54,513 nucleotides of DNA from Bacillus sp. (in: firmicutes) (GCA_021208645.1 JAJOJL010000131.1:1-54513), one strand, 5' to 3'. Counted from the first letter of the stretch, positions 37,654 to 47,449 are shown. Notes: generated by a model from the letters alone, not told the origin. Numbers and translations are program-made.

Positions 37654-38619
37654 ATGATGATGAAGCGGGGCATTGCACACCATCAAGTCGGAGAAACAGT
37701 TGATATGTATCTGTTAATAAAAAATGTAAAAAAGGGAACTGCAAGTAATGGGAACCCTTTCTTATCTCTTCTCTTGTCTGATAAAACAGGTGAGATGGAA
37801 GCTAAGCTATGGAGTATTACAAGTGAAGATGAAGCGACCTTTGTTGCCTCGAAAATAGTCCATGTTCAAGGTGATGTACAAGAATTTCGTGGGATGAAGC
37901 AATTAAAAATTAAATCTATTCGACCAACGACTTCGATGGACCAAGTGAAACCAGCTGATTTTTTGGCAACTGCACCACTTGACCCTGAAGAAATGTTGGA
38001 GAAAATTACTCAATATATTTTTGAAATGCGAAACCCAAAGATTCAAAGGATTACTAGGCATCTCCTAAAGAAACACCAAAGTAGATTTTTGCAAGTTCCA
38101 GCAGCAACGAAAAATCACCATGAATTTGTTTCTGGGCTCGCGTACCATGTTGTTTGTATGCTGGACTTGGCAAAGGCCATGACGGCTTTATATCCATCTT
38201 TGGACCAGGATCTCTTGTATGCGGGAGTCATTTTGCACGATCTGGGAAAAGTACGTGAATTGTCAGGTCCAGTCGTATCTGAATATACCATTGAAGGGAA
38301 GCTACTAGGGCATATCTCCATTATGGTTAATGAAATTGAAGGGGCGGCTAAAGAGTTGGAAATTGACGGAGAAGAAGTCCTTGTTCTCCAGCATCTTGTT
38401 TTAAGCCATCATAGCAAGGGAGAATGGGGAAGCCCGAAGCCTCCATTAATTAAGGAAGCAGAAATTCTCCATATGATTGATAATTTTGATGCGAAGATGA
38501 ATATGATGGATCGTGCGTTGGAACAGGTAATGCCTGGGGAATTTAGTGATCGGATTTTTCCAATGGATAATCGTTCCTTTTATAAACCTGGATTTCATTC
38601 AAAACCGATTCAATTTTGA
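37654..38619 (+). CDS. yhaM: YhaM 3'-5' exoribonuclease
   Basis: A 321-residue protein with an N-terminal OB-fold ([31 protein letters not shown]) and an HD domain ([10 protein letters not shown]...[14 protein letters not shown] and LQHLVLSHH supplying metal ligands). This is YhaM/Cbf1, a Mn-dependent 3'-5' exoribonuclease. Three consecutive ATGs start the frame; the first follows TTGGAGGGAAG. In Bacillus it follows yhaN, but here gbsR and cssRS genes are inserted between them. Confidence 0.94.
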   Translation: MMMKRGIAHHQVGETVDMYLLIKNVKKGTASNGNPFLSLLLSDKTGEMEAKLWSITSEDEATFVASKIVHVQGDVQEFRGMKQLKIKSIRPTTSMDQVKPADFLATAPLDPEEMLEKITQYIFEMRNPKIQRITRHLLKKHQSRFLQVPAATKNHHEFVSGLAYHVVCMLDLAKAMTALYPSLDQDLLYAGVILHDLGKVRELSGPVVSEYTIEGKLLGHISIMVNEIEGAAKELEIDGEEVLVLQHLVLSHHSKGEWGSPKPPLIKEAEILHMIDNFDAKMNMMDRALEQVMPGEFSDRIFPMDNRSFYKPGFHSKPIQF

Positions 38620-38667
38620 TTATCTCTCTAGCTCAGAATCATTTATAGATCTATTAAGTGAGCAGAC

Positions 38668-38798
38668 GTGTTGATGAGATCTTCTCGAACTCGCTTTCCG
38701 CGGGCAACGCCTCAGCCTCCTCGGGAAAACCCACCCTGCGGGGTCTTCAGCTGTTGCTTTTCCCGCAGGAGTCTCATTCGCTCCGATCTCATCAACAC
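38668..38798 (+). repeat. Palindromic interspersed repeat, copy B
   Basis: A 131-base element bounded by a perfect 14-bp inverted repeat, GTGTTGATGAGATC (38668-38681) and GATCTCATCAACAC (38785-38798). The interior has the shared core CTCGCTTTCCGCGGGCAACG, CCTCAGCCTCCTCGGGAAAA and CCCTGCGGGGTCTTC, and ends TTTTCCCGCAGGAGTCTC. It is non-coding, just after yhaM. Confidence 0.85.
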
Positions 38799-38856
38799 TA
38801 CATTACAATAATTAGTACCTCATTCTGAGCAGAAGCGATACCCATTTTAACATTTT

Positions 38857-38894
38857 AAAAGACAAACGTAGAAATGAATCTGCGTTTGTCTTTT
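38857..38894. terminator. Bidirectional terminator, yhaM / 102-residue gene
   Basis: AAAAGACAAACG (38857-38868) pairs with CGTTTGTCTTTT (38883-38894) between convergent genes. Confidence 0.82.
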
Positions 38895-38950
38895 AGTGTT
38901 TTAGATTATGATTATTTCAAGTATTTTTTTTTAACAGTTTGATTTGCTTG

Positions 38951-39259
38951 TTATGCTTCCATGGACTGTTCCATGTAGGCTTCTTGCAACTCATATGGAC
39001 AAATTTCGAAGTCTTTTATAACTTCATCGTAAAAGAGAGAATAACAATTGGAATATAACCATTCATCCCATTTCATATGTGCACAATGTTTCCATATTTT
39101 TGGCCAATGGACGAGTAGAAATGTATCTACCCTTTCCAATACAATTGGAAAATGCATTAAGGGGGTTACCGTTTTTCCTTCCATTTCCTTCATTACGAGC
39201 TTAACAAGTTTCTGCTGAACTTCACCGTATGACATTTCACACATTCGTTTCTTCTTCAT
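38951..39259 (-). CDS. Hypothetical protein, 102 residues
   Basis: Starts MKKKRMCEMSYGEVQQKLVK behind CAGGAGG (minus strand), and is rich in aromatic residues and tryptophan (HWPKIWKHCAHMKWDEWLYSNCYSLFYDE). There is no signal peptide and no clear membrane segment; three cysteines lie outside any recognisable metal motif. I do not recognise the family. It is convergent with yhaM and divergent from yhaL. The ribosome site and unbroken frame support a real gene. Confidence 0.7.
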   Translation of the reverse strand: MKKKRMCEMSYGEVQQKLVKLVMKEMEGKTVTPLMHFPIVLERVDTFLLVHWPKIWKHCAHMKWDEWLYSNCYSLFYDEVIKDFEICPYELQEAYMEQSMEA

Positions 39260-39386
39260 GTAAGCCTCCTGTTAAATGAAGTTTAGTTGACTTTTCCCAA
39301 AAAATATTAATTTTAAACTTTTCTATCATATTCTCTATTAATATGCGTATGAATAGAATAGAGAAAATGATAGGAAGGAGATTTAA

Positions 39387-39716
39387 ATGAACCCGATTGT
39401 ACTAGTCTTTTCCATGATAGGTGCTATATTTCTTGTTTTTGTTATTAGGCTCTTGTCTTTAACCTCCGTTGGACCAAGCATGACTTCTGCACCGTGGTGG
39501 GTATATCTTGTTTACTTAGCCATTGTTTTTTCCGGTGTTATGTTCGTCTACTCCTGGGTTGATGATAAACAAAAAGAGCAAAAAGTGATAGAAGACGAGG
39601 GAAAGAAAATACTACAGCTTTACAAAAATAATAGAGTTAATAGGATACCTGATGAATCCGGTTCCAAAGCAGTCGAAGATGGATTAAATGAAGAGTGGAA
39701 ACGGTATTCACTATAG
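39387..39716 (+). CDS. yhaL: YhaL-like sporulation membrane protein
   Basis: A 109-residue protein with two membrane helices (PIVLVFSMIGAIFLVFVIRLL and PWWVYLVYLAIVFSGVMFVYSWV), then a charged tail (DDKQKEQKVIEDEGKKILQLYKNNR). The PWWVYL...FSG segment followed by a charged helix resembles the SigE-controlled sporulation protein YhaL, and the position between yhaM and prsA agrees. It is longer than Bacillus YhaL because of the extra first helix. AGGAAGGAG precedes the start. Confidence 0.72.
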   Translation: MNPIVLVFSMIGAIFLVFVIRLLSLTSVGPSMTSAPWWVYLVYLAIVFSGVMFVYSWVDDKQKEQKVIEDEGKKILQLYKNNRVNRIPDESGSKAVEDGLNEEWKRYSL

Positions 39717-39778
39717 AGTCTGTTCAAAACACAGATGGCTTTACAGCCACCACCATATAATGAAACTATATATTAGAG

Positions 39779-39960
39779 TGGATTTCCGCTTCAGGCACTC
39801 CCTTTCCGCGGGAGGTTGTGGAGCCTCCTCGGCTTCGCCTGAGGTGTCTCCCCTTTACCTCTTTTCCCGCAGGACTTTGAGATGCTTCCTCGAGCCTGCC
39901 CACGCACGAAGAAAATGTGAAGCATTTTCGAGGAGTGTCCTGCCTTACGCTACAATCAAC
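39779..39960 (+). repeat. Palindromic interspersed repeat, copy C
   Basis: A 182-base non-coding element with CTCCCTTTCCGCGGGAGG, GAGCCTCCTCGGC and TTCCCGCAGGACTTTGAG. Ends GTGGATT and AATCAAC are complementary with one mismatch, and inner arms CAGGCACTC and GAGTGTCCTG also pair. Its right half (CACGCACGAAGAAAATGTG, AGCATTTTCGAGGAGTGTC) is shared with copy D. Confidence 0.8.
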
Positions 39961-40364
39961 TTTTAACCATTAGTTTCTTAAACAGGGGATGCTTTCCCCC
40001 TGTTTGAACAGACTCGAAGCAATGGGTGTAGCCGTCGCATCCTGTCAGTGGGCGAAGAGCGAAACCATTGCCTTGATACTTGAACACGCTCTTATAAAAC
40101 CATTAACTCCGTTATTAGTTTATGATGCAAGGATGTATTTTGTTACAAAATAATGAACATGATAAAAAAACTGCCAAGTGACAGATGGACTGTGGCAGCT
40201 TTTATTGTATATTTTTTTATAGTGAATCTGTTGTAGAAGTTGAATGCAGGCGAGGTTTCAGGGTATAGGGAAAAGATATGTTTGCGTTCAAAGTATCAAG
40301 CAAATTCCAGTTGTACTCCAACGAAAGCAACCCCTTCCAATCTCCTAGCAAGTTAACCAGATAT
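39961..40364. other. Intergenic region with one degenerate 52-bp repeat unit
   Basis: No convincing gene lies here. A weak hairpin (CTGCCA with TGGCAG, about 40172-40198) may be a terminator. Bases 40278-40331 (GTTTGCGTTCAAAGTATCAA onwards) resemble a unit of the repeat array at 27946-28101. Confidence 0.5.
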
Positions 40365-41242
40365 TTAGTTCGTAAATTTAGGAAGCTTAAAGCTTGGGTC
40401 TAATACATTCACTTCCACTTCAGCAAACAACTCTTGCTGTTTTTGTCCCATTTGATAAATCTTCCGGTTGTTTAAGGCACTTCGCAAAGTCTCCTTTACT
40501 TCTTCAAAGCTCTCCTCAAACTCCTTTTTATCAGTTACTTGGATAATGTGGTAACCATGTGAAGTTTCAACAAGGTTACTAACTGACCCTACTTCTGTAT
40601 TAAAAGCTGCTTCTTCAAAAGGAGGTGTCATGGTGCCCCGTTGGAAGTAGCCTAGTTGACCCCCTTCATCCCTTGACCCTGGATCCTGGGAGAATGCTTC
40701 AGCCAATTCTGCAAAATCTTCTCCTGCACGTACCCTTTCCAACACTTCCTCTGCTAATTCCCGTTCCCTAATGAGGATATGGCTTGCTTCCCGTTGTTCA
40801 CCCAATTCATATTCTGCTTTAAGTTCTTCTTCCGAAAACTCTCCCACATGACCAATAAGATTTTGAAGTACGAGGTGACTAACAACCCGGTCATAAAGGT
40901 CTTGTTCACCATGTATGCCTTGAAGTTCTAATATTTGCAGAAATTCTTCATCACTCGAAACATTCCAACCGGCTTTCAATTCGTCTATTTCCCTTTGGAT
41001 GTCTTCTTCGGAGATTCCCATTTCTTCACTCTTATGTAAAGGATTTTCATTTGTACCATTTCATTTAAGACGGCTTCCCCATGTAAATCCTTTAATGTGT
41101 CAAGAAATTCATTTTCCGTAATGTTGCCGATACTTGTTTCAACAATTATGTCACCAGTATCTGATTGGACCTCGTTTGTGTCTCCGCATGCCACTAGAAA
41201 AATAATGAAAGGGAATGTAAAGCAAATAATCATTTTTTTCAT
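40365..41242 (-). CDS. prsA: Foldase lipoprotein PrsA (one frameshift)
   Basis: An extracytoplasmic peptidyl-prolyl isomerase that folds secreted proteins. The signal peptide ends in a lipobox (FIIFLVAC-GD, acylated Cys about residue 19), followed by the N-terminal chaperone part and a parvulin domain (EASHILIRE...ELAEAFSQDPGSRDEGGQLGYFQRGTM...PFEEAAF...TSHGYHIIQV). The frame breaks near the T4 run at 41044-41047. Adding one base joins VQMKNPLHKSEEMGISEEDI and gives 292 residues, normal for PrsA. PrsA is essential in Bacillus subtilis, which favours a sequencing indel. Confidence 0.88.
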
Positions 41243-41421
41243 ATTATCACCTCTAACAATGTATACTTACTTTGTAATCCTTCTGAAGTTAATTCTGACT
41301 ATACCTAGATGGAAATTCACGAAAGACCTTCCTGCCCAAATAATAAAGGAAGTGAAAGACACCAAGAAAAACCTTATTTATGTTCTATTAGGGAGCCGAA
41401 ATTTTTGGCAAAATAAAAAAT

Positions 41422-41450
41422 AACAAGCAGAGAAGGAATCTCTGCTTGTT
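41422..41450 (-). terminator. Intrinsic terminator of the small membrane protein gene
   Basis: AACAAGCAGAGA (41422-41433) pairs perfectly with TCTCTGCTTGTT (41439-41450). On the minus strand it is followed by a T-rich stretch. Confidence 0.8.
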
Positions 41451-41465
41451 AGGTAGTATGTCTAA

Positions 41466-41646
41466 TTATGTTAGGAATATACGAAAATAGGAAGACGTTA
41501 ATAGAATCGTAATAAGAACATTAATTGTCCGAAAAACCTTTACTTGTCTTTCCTCAGGTATTTCCTTTTGTAAACATAGGGAATTCGTCATAGAATTAAT
41601 CATGAACAAATAAAAAAAGCGCAAATATAAAAAAGGGAATATACAT
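41466..41646 (-). CDS. Small two-helix membrane protein (one frameshift), unknown function
   Basis: ATG at 41644-41646 follows TGGAGG by 6 bases. The frame reads MYIPFFIFALF, then is thrown off by one extra base, most likely in the A7 run at 41612-41618 (plus strand). With that base removed it continues MINSMTNSLCLQKEIPEERQ and VKVFRTINVLITILLTSSYF to TAA at 41466-41468, 59 residues in all. Two hydrophobic helices flank a short charged linker. It has its own ribosome site and terminator, which supports a real gene missed because of the shift. I do not recognise the family. Confidence 0.6.
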
Positions 41647-41750
41647 TTGAAACCTCCACTTGTAAGTAGACTCCTTTTAACTTTAACAAAATATGAGGAA
41701 AAAGGATAGGGTTGATTTTGGAAAAAAAGAATTTAATTTAAGGATGTGCA

Positions 41751-42324
41751 ATGAAAATGATGAGACAGATTAACAAATGGAAACTAGCATTTATTGGCCT
41801 TGTATGTTCATTGGTTCTCTTATTTGCTGGAATAATAGTATTTTTATGGTCAATTTCTAGTGGAGATTTTTTAAGTGAAGTTCCGGAAAGAGAATCATTG
41901 GTGGGACCATCGTTTACTGTGCTCACTTCTAAAAATGATTTGAACTTATGGATGGAGCAGGAATTGGAACAAGAGAAAGGGGATGTTCCTTTTAAACTTT
42001 ATATGGAGGACTTCGTTTATTTTGAATCTCACGTTCCTGTGTTTAATTTTACTGTACCCATTGAAATGGTCCTAGAACCCCGTGTAACGCTTCAGGTAAT
42101 CTTGAGCTCCATGAACAGTCATTTCGCATTGGGGAGTTTTCTCTGCCCTCTGAGCGTGTATTTCAACTCATTCGTTCAACCATTCAGTTGCCAGAATGGA
42201 TATTTATTTACCCTGCTGAACGAAAATTTTACCTTGACCTAATGGTATTTCAGAGGAAATTCAAATACAGGTAAAGAAGTTCGATTTAGATCAGGATGAC
42301 TTAGAATTTACCATAACGTTTTAA
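41751..42324 (+). CDS. YpmS-like (DUF2140) membrane-anchored protein (two frameshifts)
   Basis: An N-terminal membrane helix (KLAFIGLVCSLVLLFAGIIVFLW) is followed by an extracellular domain with VLTSKNDLNLWMEQEL, YMEDFVYFESHVPVFNFTVPIEMVLEP, SGNLELHEQSFRIGEFSLPSERVFQLI and LPEWIFIYPAERKFYLDL, the order seen in YpmS/DUF2140 proteins. One missing base near 42087-42090 and one near 42240-42243 break the frame. Adding both gives 191 residues ending FDLDQDDLEFTITF. Function unknown; it is not a usual member of the yha cluster. Confidence 0.68.
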
Positions 42325-42337
42325 GGTGCAAGTCCTT

Positions 42338-42876
42338 TTAAGACTTTGCACCTTTATATAACACATGATATCCATTTTCAAACTCTTCAATAACTGACCG
42401 CTTAGGTGCAGCTTTTAATTGATTTAAATACAACAAATCATGAACACTTAACCCCATATTAATAGCTGCAATCATGGCCATATAATGCATCCATTCCGGC
42501 ATAATTACAGAGATAATGATGGCAATAACGGTTACTGTGACAACCGGGAATGCAATGGAAATGATTAACAGGTGTTTTGGCATCGTTTCTCTCATAGAGA
42601 AATTTGCATATGGCCATTGTTTACGTACACTAACAGTTGCTTTTTTGCCAAGAATCCATACAGGGATACAATGGAGTAAAATATGGATTGGAATGATAGC
42701 AAGAATAAAAAAATAAAAATTCGAGTCCAAAGTCAGCAAAAGGTGTATTGGATACAAATGTTCGGAAGAATACAAAGTGAATTATAAAATAACTTAACAT
42801 CATAAATAAAGATAAAAAGATTAATCTGTCTTTTCCAAATTGACTCTCTATGGAAATAGATTTCCAGCAGTTTCAT
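42338..42876 (-). CDS. yhaJ: DUF3267 membrane protein, YhaJ-like (two frameshifts)
   Basis: As read, only the C-terminal 145 codons are open (from 42775). Removing one base near the start (A-run after the ATG at 42874-42876) and one in the A7 run at 42707-42713 yields 178 residues. They begin MNCWKSISIESQFGKDRL, followed by FLSLFMMLSYFIIHFVFF (helix 1), EFLFFILAIIPIHILLHCIPVWIL (helix 2) and MPKHLLIISIAFPVVTVTVIAIIISVI (helices 3-4). The PIHILLHCIP and AINMGLSVHDL histidines fit DUF3267, a possibly metal-binding family. Position next to hpr matches yhaJ, though the symbol is less certain than the family. Confidence 0.66.
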
Positions 42877-43023
42877 TTTTTTGTTCCCTTTCAATATACC
42901 TTAGTTAATTTACGCCTTTCTCAGGAATAAATCAACCCTTTTTTCATAAAAAAAATGAAAAATGAGTGAAAGGATTAGGGTGACCTATCATTAGGTTGAT
43001 AAATCAAGCTTTATTTATGCAAC

Positions 43024-43064
43024 AAAAAAAAGGTGTGCTCTGTCATTTATCAGGCACTACCTTT
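43024..43064 (-). terminator. Intrinsic terminator of hpr
   Basis: AAAGGTGTGC pairs with GCAC-T-ACCTTT (one bulged base). Reading on the minus strand the stem runs into seven T's, 40 bases past the hpr stop. Confidence 0.7.
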
Positions 43065-43102
43065 TGGTTTAAGTATTTGTTTGTTTTGGTTATGGATGAA
43101 AA

Positions 43103-43684
43103 TTATGAAGACTGTGCTTCCTTTGTATCTTTAGAAACGGAAACTAATCTTCCGTCTGTTTCATCAAATTCAGATTCAATTTTCGATAAGCTTTTTTCGA
43201 AAATGGACATGAAATCAGGCCCGTAGATATGCTTTACTATGCTCATCACTTCTGAAAATTCAGGGAATTTTCCATATAGATCTTTAATCGGAAGGGTACC
43301 ACTATAGACACCGTAGCTTTCTGGATTATAGCTTTCCAGTGTTTCAATAAAAAGTTCTTCCCCTTCTTTTGTAAGAAATACATAGGTGTTACGTTTATCC
43401 GTTTGGCGTTTGGAAAACGTCAGCAAGCCCCTTTCTTCTAACTTCTTGGAAAAGTTGAAGGCAGTGGAAACATGCATAACTCCAAATTTGGCAATATCGG
43501 AGATGGATGCTCCTTCTAAATGATAGGCTATCCATAAGATATGATGTTCATTGATGTTTAAGTCATAGGGCTTTATCCAATTTTGCCAATCCTTCTCTAT
43601 AGATTTCCATAAAGCCTTACTAAGCTGTGCAATTTTATGACTAAACATAATTGATTGCTTTATGGATTGTACTGATTTTTCCAT
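43103..43684 (-). CDS. hpr: HTH-type regulator Hpr (ScoC)
   Basis: A 193-residue MarR-type regulator, full length for ScoC/Hpr. It opens [34 protein letters not shown], has the winged helix [47 protein letters not shown] and the long C-terminal tail specific to this subfamily. In Bacillus it represses exoprotease genes and affects sporulation and competence during the transition phase. The ribosome site GGAGGGACAGT precedes the ATG. Confidence 0.95.
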   Translation of the reverse strand: MEKSVQSIKQSIMFSHKIAQLSKALWKSIEKDWQNWIKPYDLNINEHHILWIAYHLEGASISDIAKFGVMHVSTAFNFSKKLEERGLLTFSKRQTDKRNTYVFLTKEGEELFIETLESYNPESYGVYSGTLPIKDLYGKFPEFSEVMSIVKHIYGPDFMSIFEKSLSKIESEFDETDGRLVSVSKDTKEAQSS

Positions 43685-43828
43685 ACTGTCCCTCCATTCT
43701 GAATCCCTTAAAAAAGTATTGTCTAAATTTTCATTATTTTACTAGGAAAATGATAATAACATCATAACATAATATATTATTTTTTCTCAATAGCCTTTCA
43801 GTATTTTCTGAAAATTATTTACTGAAAA

Positions 43829-43847
43829 CCGACAGTTAACCAGTCGG
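43829..43847 (-). terminator. Short terminator after yhaH
   Basis: On the minus strand GCCGAC...GTCGG followed by TTTT lies directly after the yhaH stop. The stem is only 5-6 bp. Confidence 0.5.
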
Positions 43848-43848
43848 C

Positions 43849-44220
43849 TTATGCATTTTTTGTCCAGCTATTCATGTGTTCCTGCAATTTACCTAAATAT
43901 TGTTGTAGTTCGTATACATATTCCTTTAATTCCATTAACTGAGGCTTCACTTCGTCAATAAATTGTCTTAATCGCTCCATTACTTCAGGAAGCCGTTCGT
44001 TAAGGAAAGATAACGCTTTTTCTTTTAGTTCTTCCCCTATATAAACAAGCTCTTGTAGGTCTCGTTTAATATCTTGGAAATTTCTCGCCATGGTTTCCTT
44101 ATAGATAAACAGCTCGTCCTCAAATCGAGCCCTCATTTCAGGGTTGGTAAAAATAATGGTAGTACCTGCAATTGCTCCGCCGATGAGTACACCAGTTAGA
44201 TACATAGTAGATTTGGCCAT
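43849..44220 (-). CDS. yhaH: YhaH, YtxH-domain protein
   Basis: A 123-residue protein. A glycine-rich N-terminal membrane segment (TMYLTGVLIGGAIAGTTIIF) is followed by a long amphipathic helix/coiled coil (about residues 30-118), the YtxH/YhaH arrangement. It lies between hpr and serC as in Bacillus. Relatives are general-stress proteins; the precise role is unknown. Confidence 0.87.
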   Translation of the reverse strand: MAKSTMYLTGVLIGGAIAGTTIIFTNPEMRARFEDELFIYKETMARNFQDIKRDLQELVYIGEELKEKALSFLNERLPEVMERLRQFIDEVKPQLMELKEYVYELQQYLGKLQEHMNSWTKNA

Positions 44221-44357
44221 ATTAATCCTCCTTCATGATATGCAATTATCCCTAATAAAAATATTAATATATAGTTTTATTATTGTCCAAGAAGAATTTT
44301 CTTTTTTTTCAGGTGATTTAATCTATTTTTCGAAATAAGGAAAAATATGGACTTTTT

Positions 44358-45437
44358 TTAATTGTTCTTTTTAAATTTCTCCATAAAGTTTATCAATTTT
44401 TCCACATGTTCCATCGGAACTGCATTATAGATGGAAGCGCGAAGTCCACCGATGGAGCGGTGCCCTTTTAAGCCAATAAAACCATTGTCCTGTGCTTCTT
44501 GTAAAAAATGTTTTTCAAGCTCTTTTGTTGGGAGGTTGAAGGTAACATTCATCCGTGAACGGCTGTTTATATCAGCGTGTCCTGTAAAAAATCCACCACT
44601 ACTGTCCATTACGTTATATAGTAAGCTCGCTTTTTCCTCTGCTCTTCTCTCCATTTCTTGTACGCCACCTTCTTGTTGTATCCAGTCCATGACAAGGCCT
44701 AGTAAATAGATGGATCCTGTTGGAGGAGTGTGGTAGAGTGAATCTCCTTTATCGTGGGTCTTATAGGTTAATATTTTCGGTATTTCTATGTTGGCTTGTT
44801 CCAGTAAAGATTTTTTAATGATTACTATTGTTACACCAGATGGCCCGGCATTTTTCTGGGCGCCGGCATAAAGTATATCAGTTTGTTCCCAATTAATCTC
44901 CCTACTAAATATATCGCTTGAACCGTCAATGACGAGGGGAACTTGTTTAACATGAGGATAATTTTTCCATTGTGTCCCGTAAATCGTATTGTTGGATGTT
45001 AAATGAACATAGCTTGTATTGCTGGATAGATCTTCTAAGTTCACGTCAGGAATAAAACGATAGCCTTCTTCTTTGGACGAAGCTAGTATATAGCAGTTGC
45101 TATCCTATTTGCCTCTTCGTATGCTTTCTCTGACCATGATCCAGATAGTATGTAAGCAGCTTCCATTTCCTTTGCTAAAAAAATTCATAGGTACCATGGC
45201 AAATTGAAGGCTTGCTCCTCCTTGAAGAAACAATATACTAAATTCTTGAGGGATGTTAAGGAGGGTGCGAACCTTCTCCATAGCACCGTAATGGATTTCC
45301 TCATATTGTCCGCCTCGGTGGCTCATTTCCAGGACAGATAATTGAGAGTTTTTGTAGTTAAACATCTCCTTTTCTGCAGCTTTCACTACAGCTTTTGGTA
45401 ATGCACTAGGTCCAGCATTAAAATTATATAAGCTCAT
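44358..45437 (-). CDS. serC: Phosphoserine aminotransferase SerC (two frameshifts)
   Basis: A PLP enzyme converting 3-phosphohydroxypyruvate to phosphoserine. It starts MSLYNFNAGPSALP behind CGAGGTGGG; GGASLQFAMVPMNF and the PLP-lysine segment ILYAGAQKNAGPSGVTIVI are clear, and it ends VEKLINFMEKF. One extra base in the A7 run at 45177-45183 and one missing base near 45086-45092 break the frame. Correcting both reads LAKEMEAAYILSGSWSEKAYEEANRIATA, then LASSKEEGYRFIPDVNLEDL, and gives 359 residues, the family length. No second serC or serA is in view. Confidence 0.88.
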
Positions 45438-45549
45438 AAAAAATCCCACCTCGTAATCAATTGTTTATTAGTAAATACGACAATGGAAGGGGTAAATCCT
45501 TTTTTACAGTTAAATTATAGAGAACTAAAGTGAAGATATTAAGAAAGAG

Positions 45550-45598
45550 GCTGGGACAATTTTTTAAAACTTTTTTTAAGGTTTCATATTGTCCCAGC
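45550..45598. terminator. Inverted repeat downstream of hit
   Basis: GCTGGGACAA (45550-45559) pairs with TTGTCCCAGC (45589-45598) around a T-rich loop of 29 bases, between hit and serC. It can act as a terminator for hit; the loop is long. Confidence 0.55.
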
Positions 45599-45617
45599 AT
45601 CATTATAAATTTCTTGT

Positions 45618-46050
45618 TTAGTAAATTTTCGTAGAGACTTCCCTCGCTATTTGTTGCAGATCATCATTGCTGTACTCGCTGCTGTGGTCATGCCATACTG
45701 CACCAAAGCCATCTCCCTTACCATAGCGGGGAATTAAATGGGCGTGAAAGTGAAATACTGATTGTCCGGCATCTTTACCGTTGTTATTCAATACATTGAT
45801 ACCGATTGGTTCGTATGCTGCTTTCAATGCCCTTGCTATTTTGGGAACAGCAGTAAAAACAGCTTTAGCACTGTCTTCGGACAATTCGTAAATATTTTCT
45901 TCGTGTTTTTTTTGGAATAACCAAGGTGTGCCCTTTTGTCACTTGGCTTAAATCTAAAAATGCCATCACTTTTTCATCTTCATAAACCTTTGCTGAAGGA
46001 ATGTCTCCTTTAATGATTTTGCAAAAGATACAATCATCCATATGCTTCAT
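45618..46050 (-). CDS. hit: HIT-family nucleotide hydrolase (one frameshift)
   Basis: A 143-residue HIT protein after correction. The N-terminal [20 protein letters not shown] and the catalytic histidine triad [14 protein letters not shown] are both present. An extra base in the T8 run at 45906-45913 splits the gene; removal reads [23 protein letters not shown]. The start at 46050 follows GAGGTGA. It hydrolyses nucleoside phosphoramidates or dinucleoside polyphosphates by family. Its place beside ecsA matches Bacillus. Confidence 0.9.
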
Positions 46051-46222
46051 TTATCTCACCTCAACGCTTATTTTTTCCTATGTTACCACATTTATCCTGA
46101 AAGTTGTAATGCTTGTGTTAGATTAGCATGAAGGCTTAGTTTTTTCTTCCTACGGAGTAGAAAAAGGCATGTCTACATTAATACTGTCTCTCATAGTATA
46201 GTTCTGTAAGGAGATGGTTAGT

Positions 46223-47389
46223 ATGAGCCAAGTTCGAGAAAAATCATTATTATTTGCAATTTTATTTTTGATTTTCATAAGTATCCATATGCAGTTTCCT
46301 GTTTTCACTCCGTTAGCAGTTTCCTTAGGTGCAGGGAGCTTTCTGATAGGTATTATGCTCAGTACCACGTCTTTCGTTAATTTAAGCGGGAATTTAATAG
46401 CAGGAACCTTTATTGACAGGTTGGGAGCAAAAGTGTTTATTGTTGTCCCATTATTCCTCCTATCTGTATCTTTATTTGCCCACACTCTCATTGAAACACC
46501 GGGGCAATTGTTTATGCTAAGGGTAATCAATGGATTTATTTTAGCGTTTTTAACTCCTGCCTGCATGACGATGCTAGCCTCCTTTGCGAAAAATAGTGAA
46601 AAGCAAAGTAAAAATATGGCTGTTAATACTTTGATTATTACATTGGCCATGACAATTGCACCGTTAATTGGTGGATTTATGGGAGAACAATTTGGTGCAG
46701 ATGGTACTTATTATCTGATTAGTTTTACTGCTGTTATGGCATTTGTGTTATCTCTATCATTTCTATCCTCCCCTTCTACTAAAGGACCACGGAGGAGAGA
46801 GGAGGGCATTTTGGAGTTATTTGCATATCCTCCATTGTTTCCAGTTTTTTTAACGGGATTCGCTGTCATGTTTGCTCAAGGGACATTAATGTACGAGCTG
46901 CCTTTTCTATCAGTGGAGCAAAATGTTTCCAAAGGTACAGTTGGGTCCATGGCAGCCTTTATGGGGGTGGGTACTTTTGCTGTTTTAGCTTTAGTATTCC
47001 TTCACCGAATACCTGCTAAAATTCGTTCTTTCATTGGGTTAGTTATGATGTCAGGAGCATTGGCTTGGATGATGTTTGCTGGGAGCATTCCTACCATTGC
47101 TAGTTTAATTTTATTTGGGGCGGCCTCGGGAGTCCTTATGCCTGCCATGATGACGCTCGTTACGGAAACTATTGAGGAAGGGAACAGGGGGAAGGCCTTT
47201 GCCTTTTTGTCTGCTGTCTTTTCCGTAGGGACCATCTCTTCACCCTTTATTGCAGCTTTGGTCAGATCTTTTATTTCTCCCTTCTTTATTGCCTGGATCG
47301 TAATGATGCTAGTAATCATGTTCATGGGCTTATCAGTCATAAATTCTCCAAAAACAAAGAGATTTCCATCAAACGTAACTTTTCAATAG
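46223..47389 (+). CDS. MFS transporter
   Basis: A 388-residue protein with about 12 hydrophobic helices and the MFS loop-2 motif GTFIDRLGAK (residues about 61-70). The start at 46223 follows AAGGAGATGG. It resembles small-molecule efflux permeases, but the substrate cannot be read from sequence. It lies between hit and ecsA, where Bacillus subtilis has no such gene, so it is probably an insertion in this lineage. Confidence 0.88.
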   Translation: MSQVREKSLLFAILFLIFISIHMQFPVFTPLAVSLGAGSFLIGIMLSTTSFVNLSGNLIAGTFIDRLGAKVFIVVPLFLLSVSLFAHTLIETPGQLFMLRVINGFILAFLTPACMTMLASFAKNSEKQSKNMAVNTLIITLAMTIAPLIGGFMGEQFGADGTYYLISFTAVMAFVLSLSFLSSPSTKGPRRREEGILELFAYPPLFPVFLTGFAVMFAQGTLMYELPFLSVEQNVSKGTVGSMAAFMGVGTFAVLALVFLHRIPAKIRSFIGLVMMSGALAWMMFAGSIPTIASLILFGAASGVLMPAMMTLVTETIEEGNRGKAFAFLSAVFSVGTISSPFIAALVRSFISPFFIAWIVMMLVIMFMGLSVINSPKTKRFPSNVTFQ

Positions 47390-47449
47390 GCTAATAATTC
47401 GTTATAGTAAAAGATGGAAGATTTTACTTTTTTCAAAGGAGAATCAATT

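Noticed and set aside
39688..39966. 92-codon frame after yhaL
   Set aside because: It runs through palindromic repeat copy C, whose GC-rich core opens frames on both strands; no ribosome site.
41097..41423. 108-codon plus-strand frame over the prsA start
   Set aside because: Antisense to the PrsA signal peptide and without a ribosome site.
42996..43226. 76-codon plus-strand frame
   Set aside because: Lies across the hpr terminator and the 3' end of hpr on the other strand; a shadow frame.
46150..46650. 166-codon minus-strand frame opposite the MFS gene
   Set aside because: Antisense shadow of a clear membrane transporter; no independent ribosome site or family.
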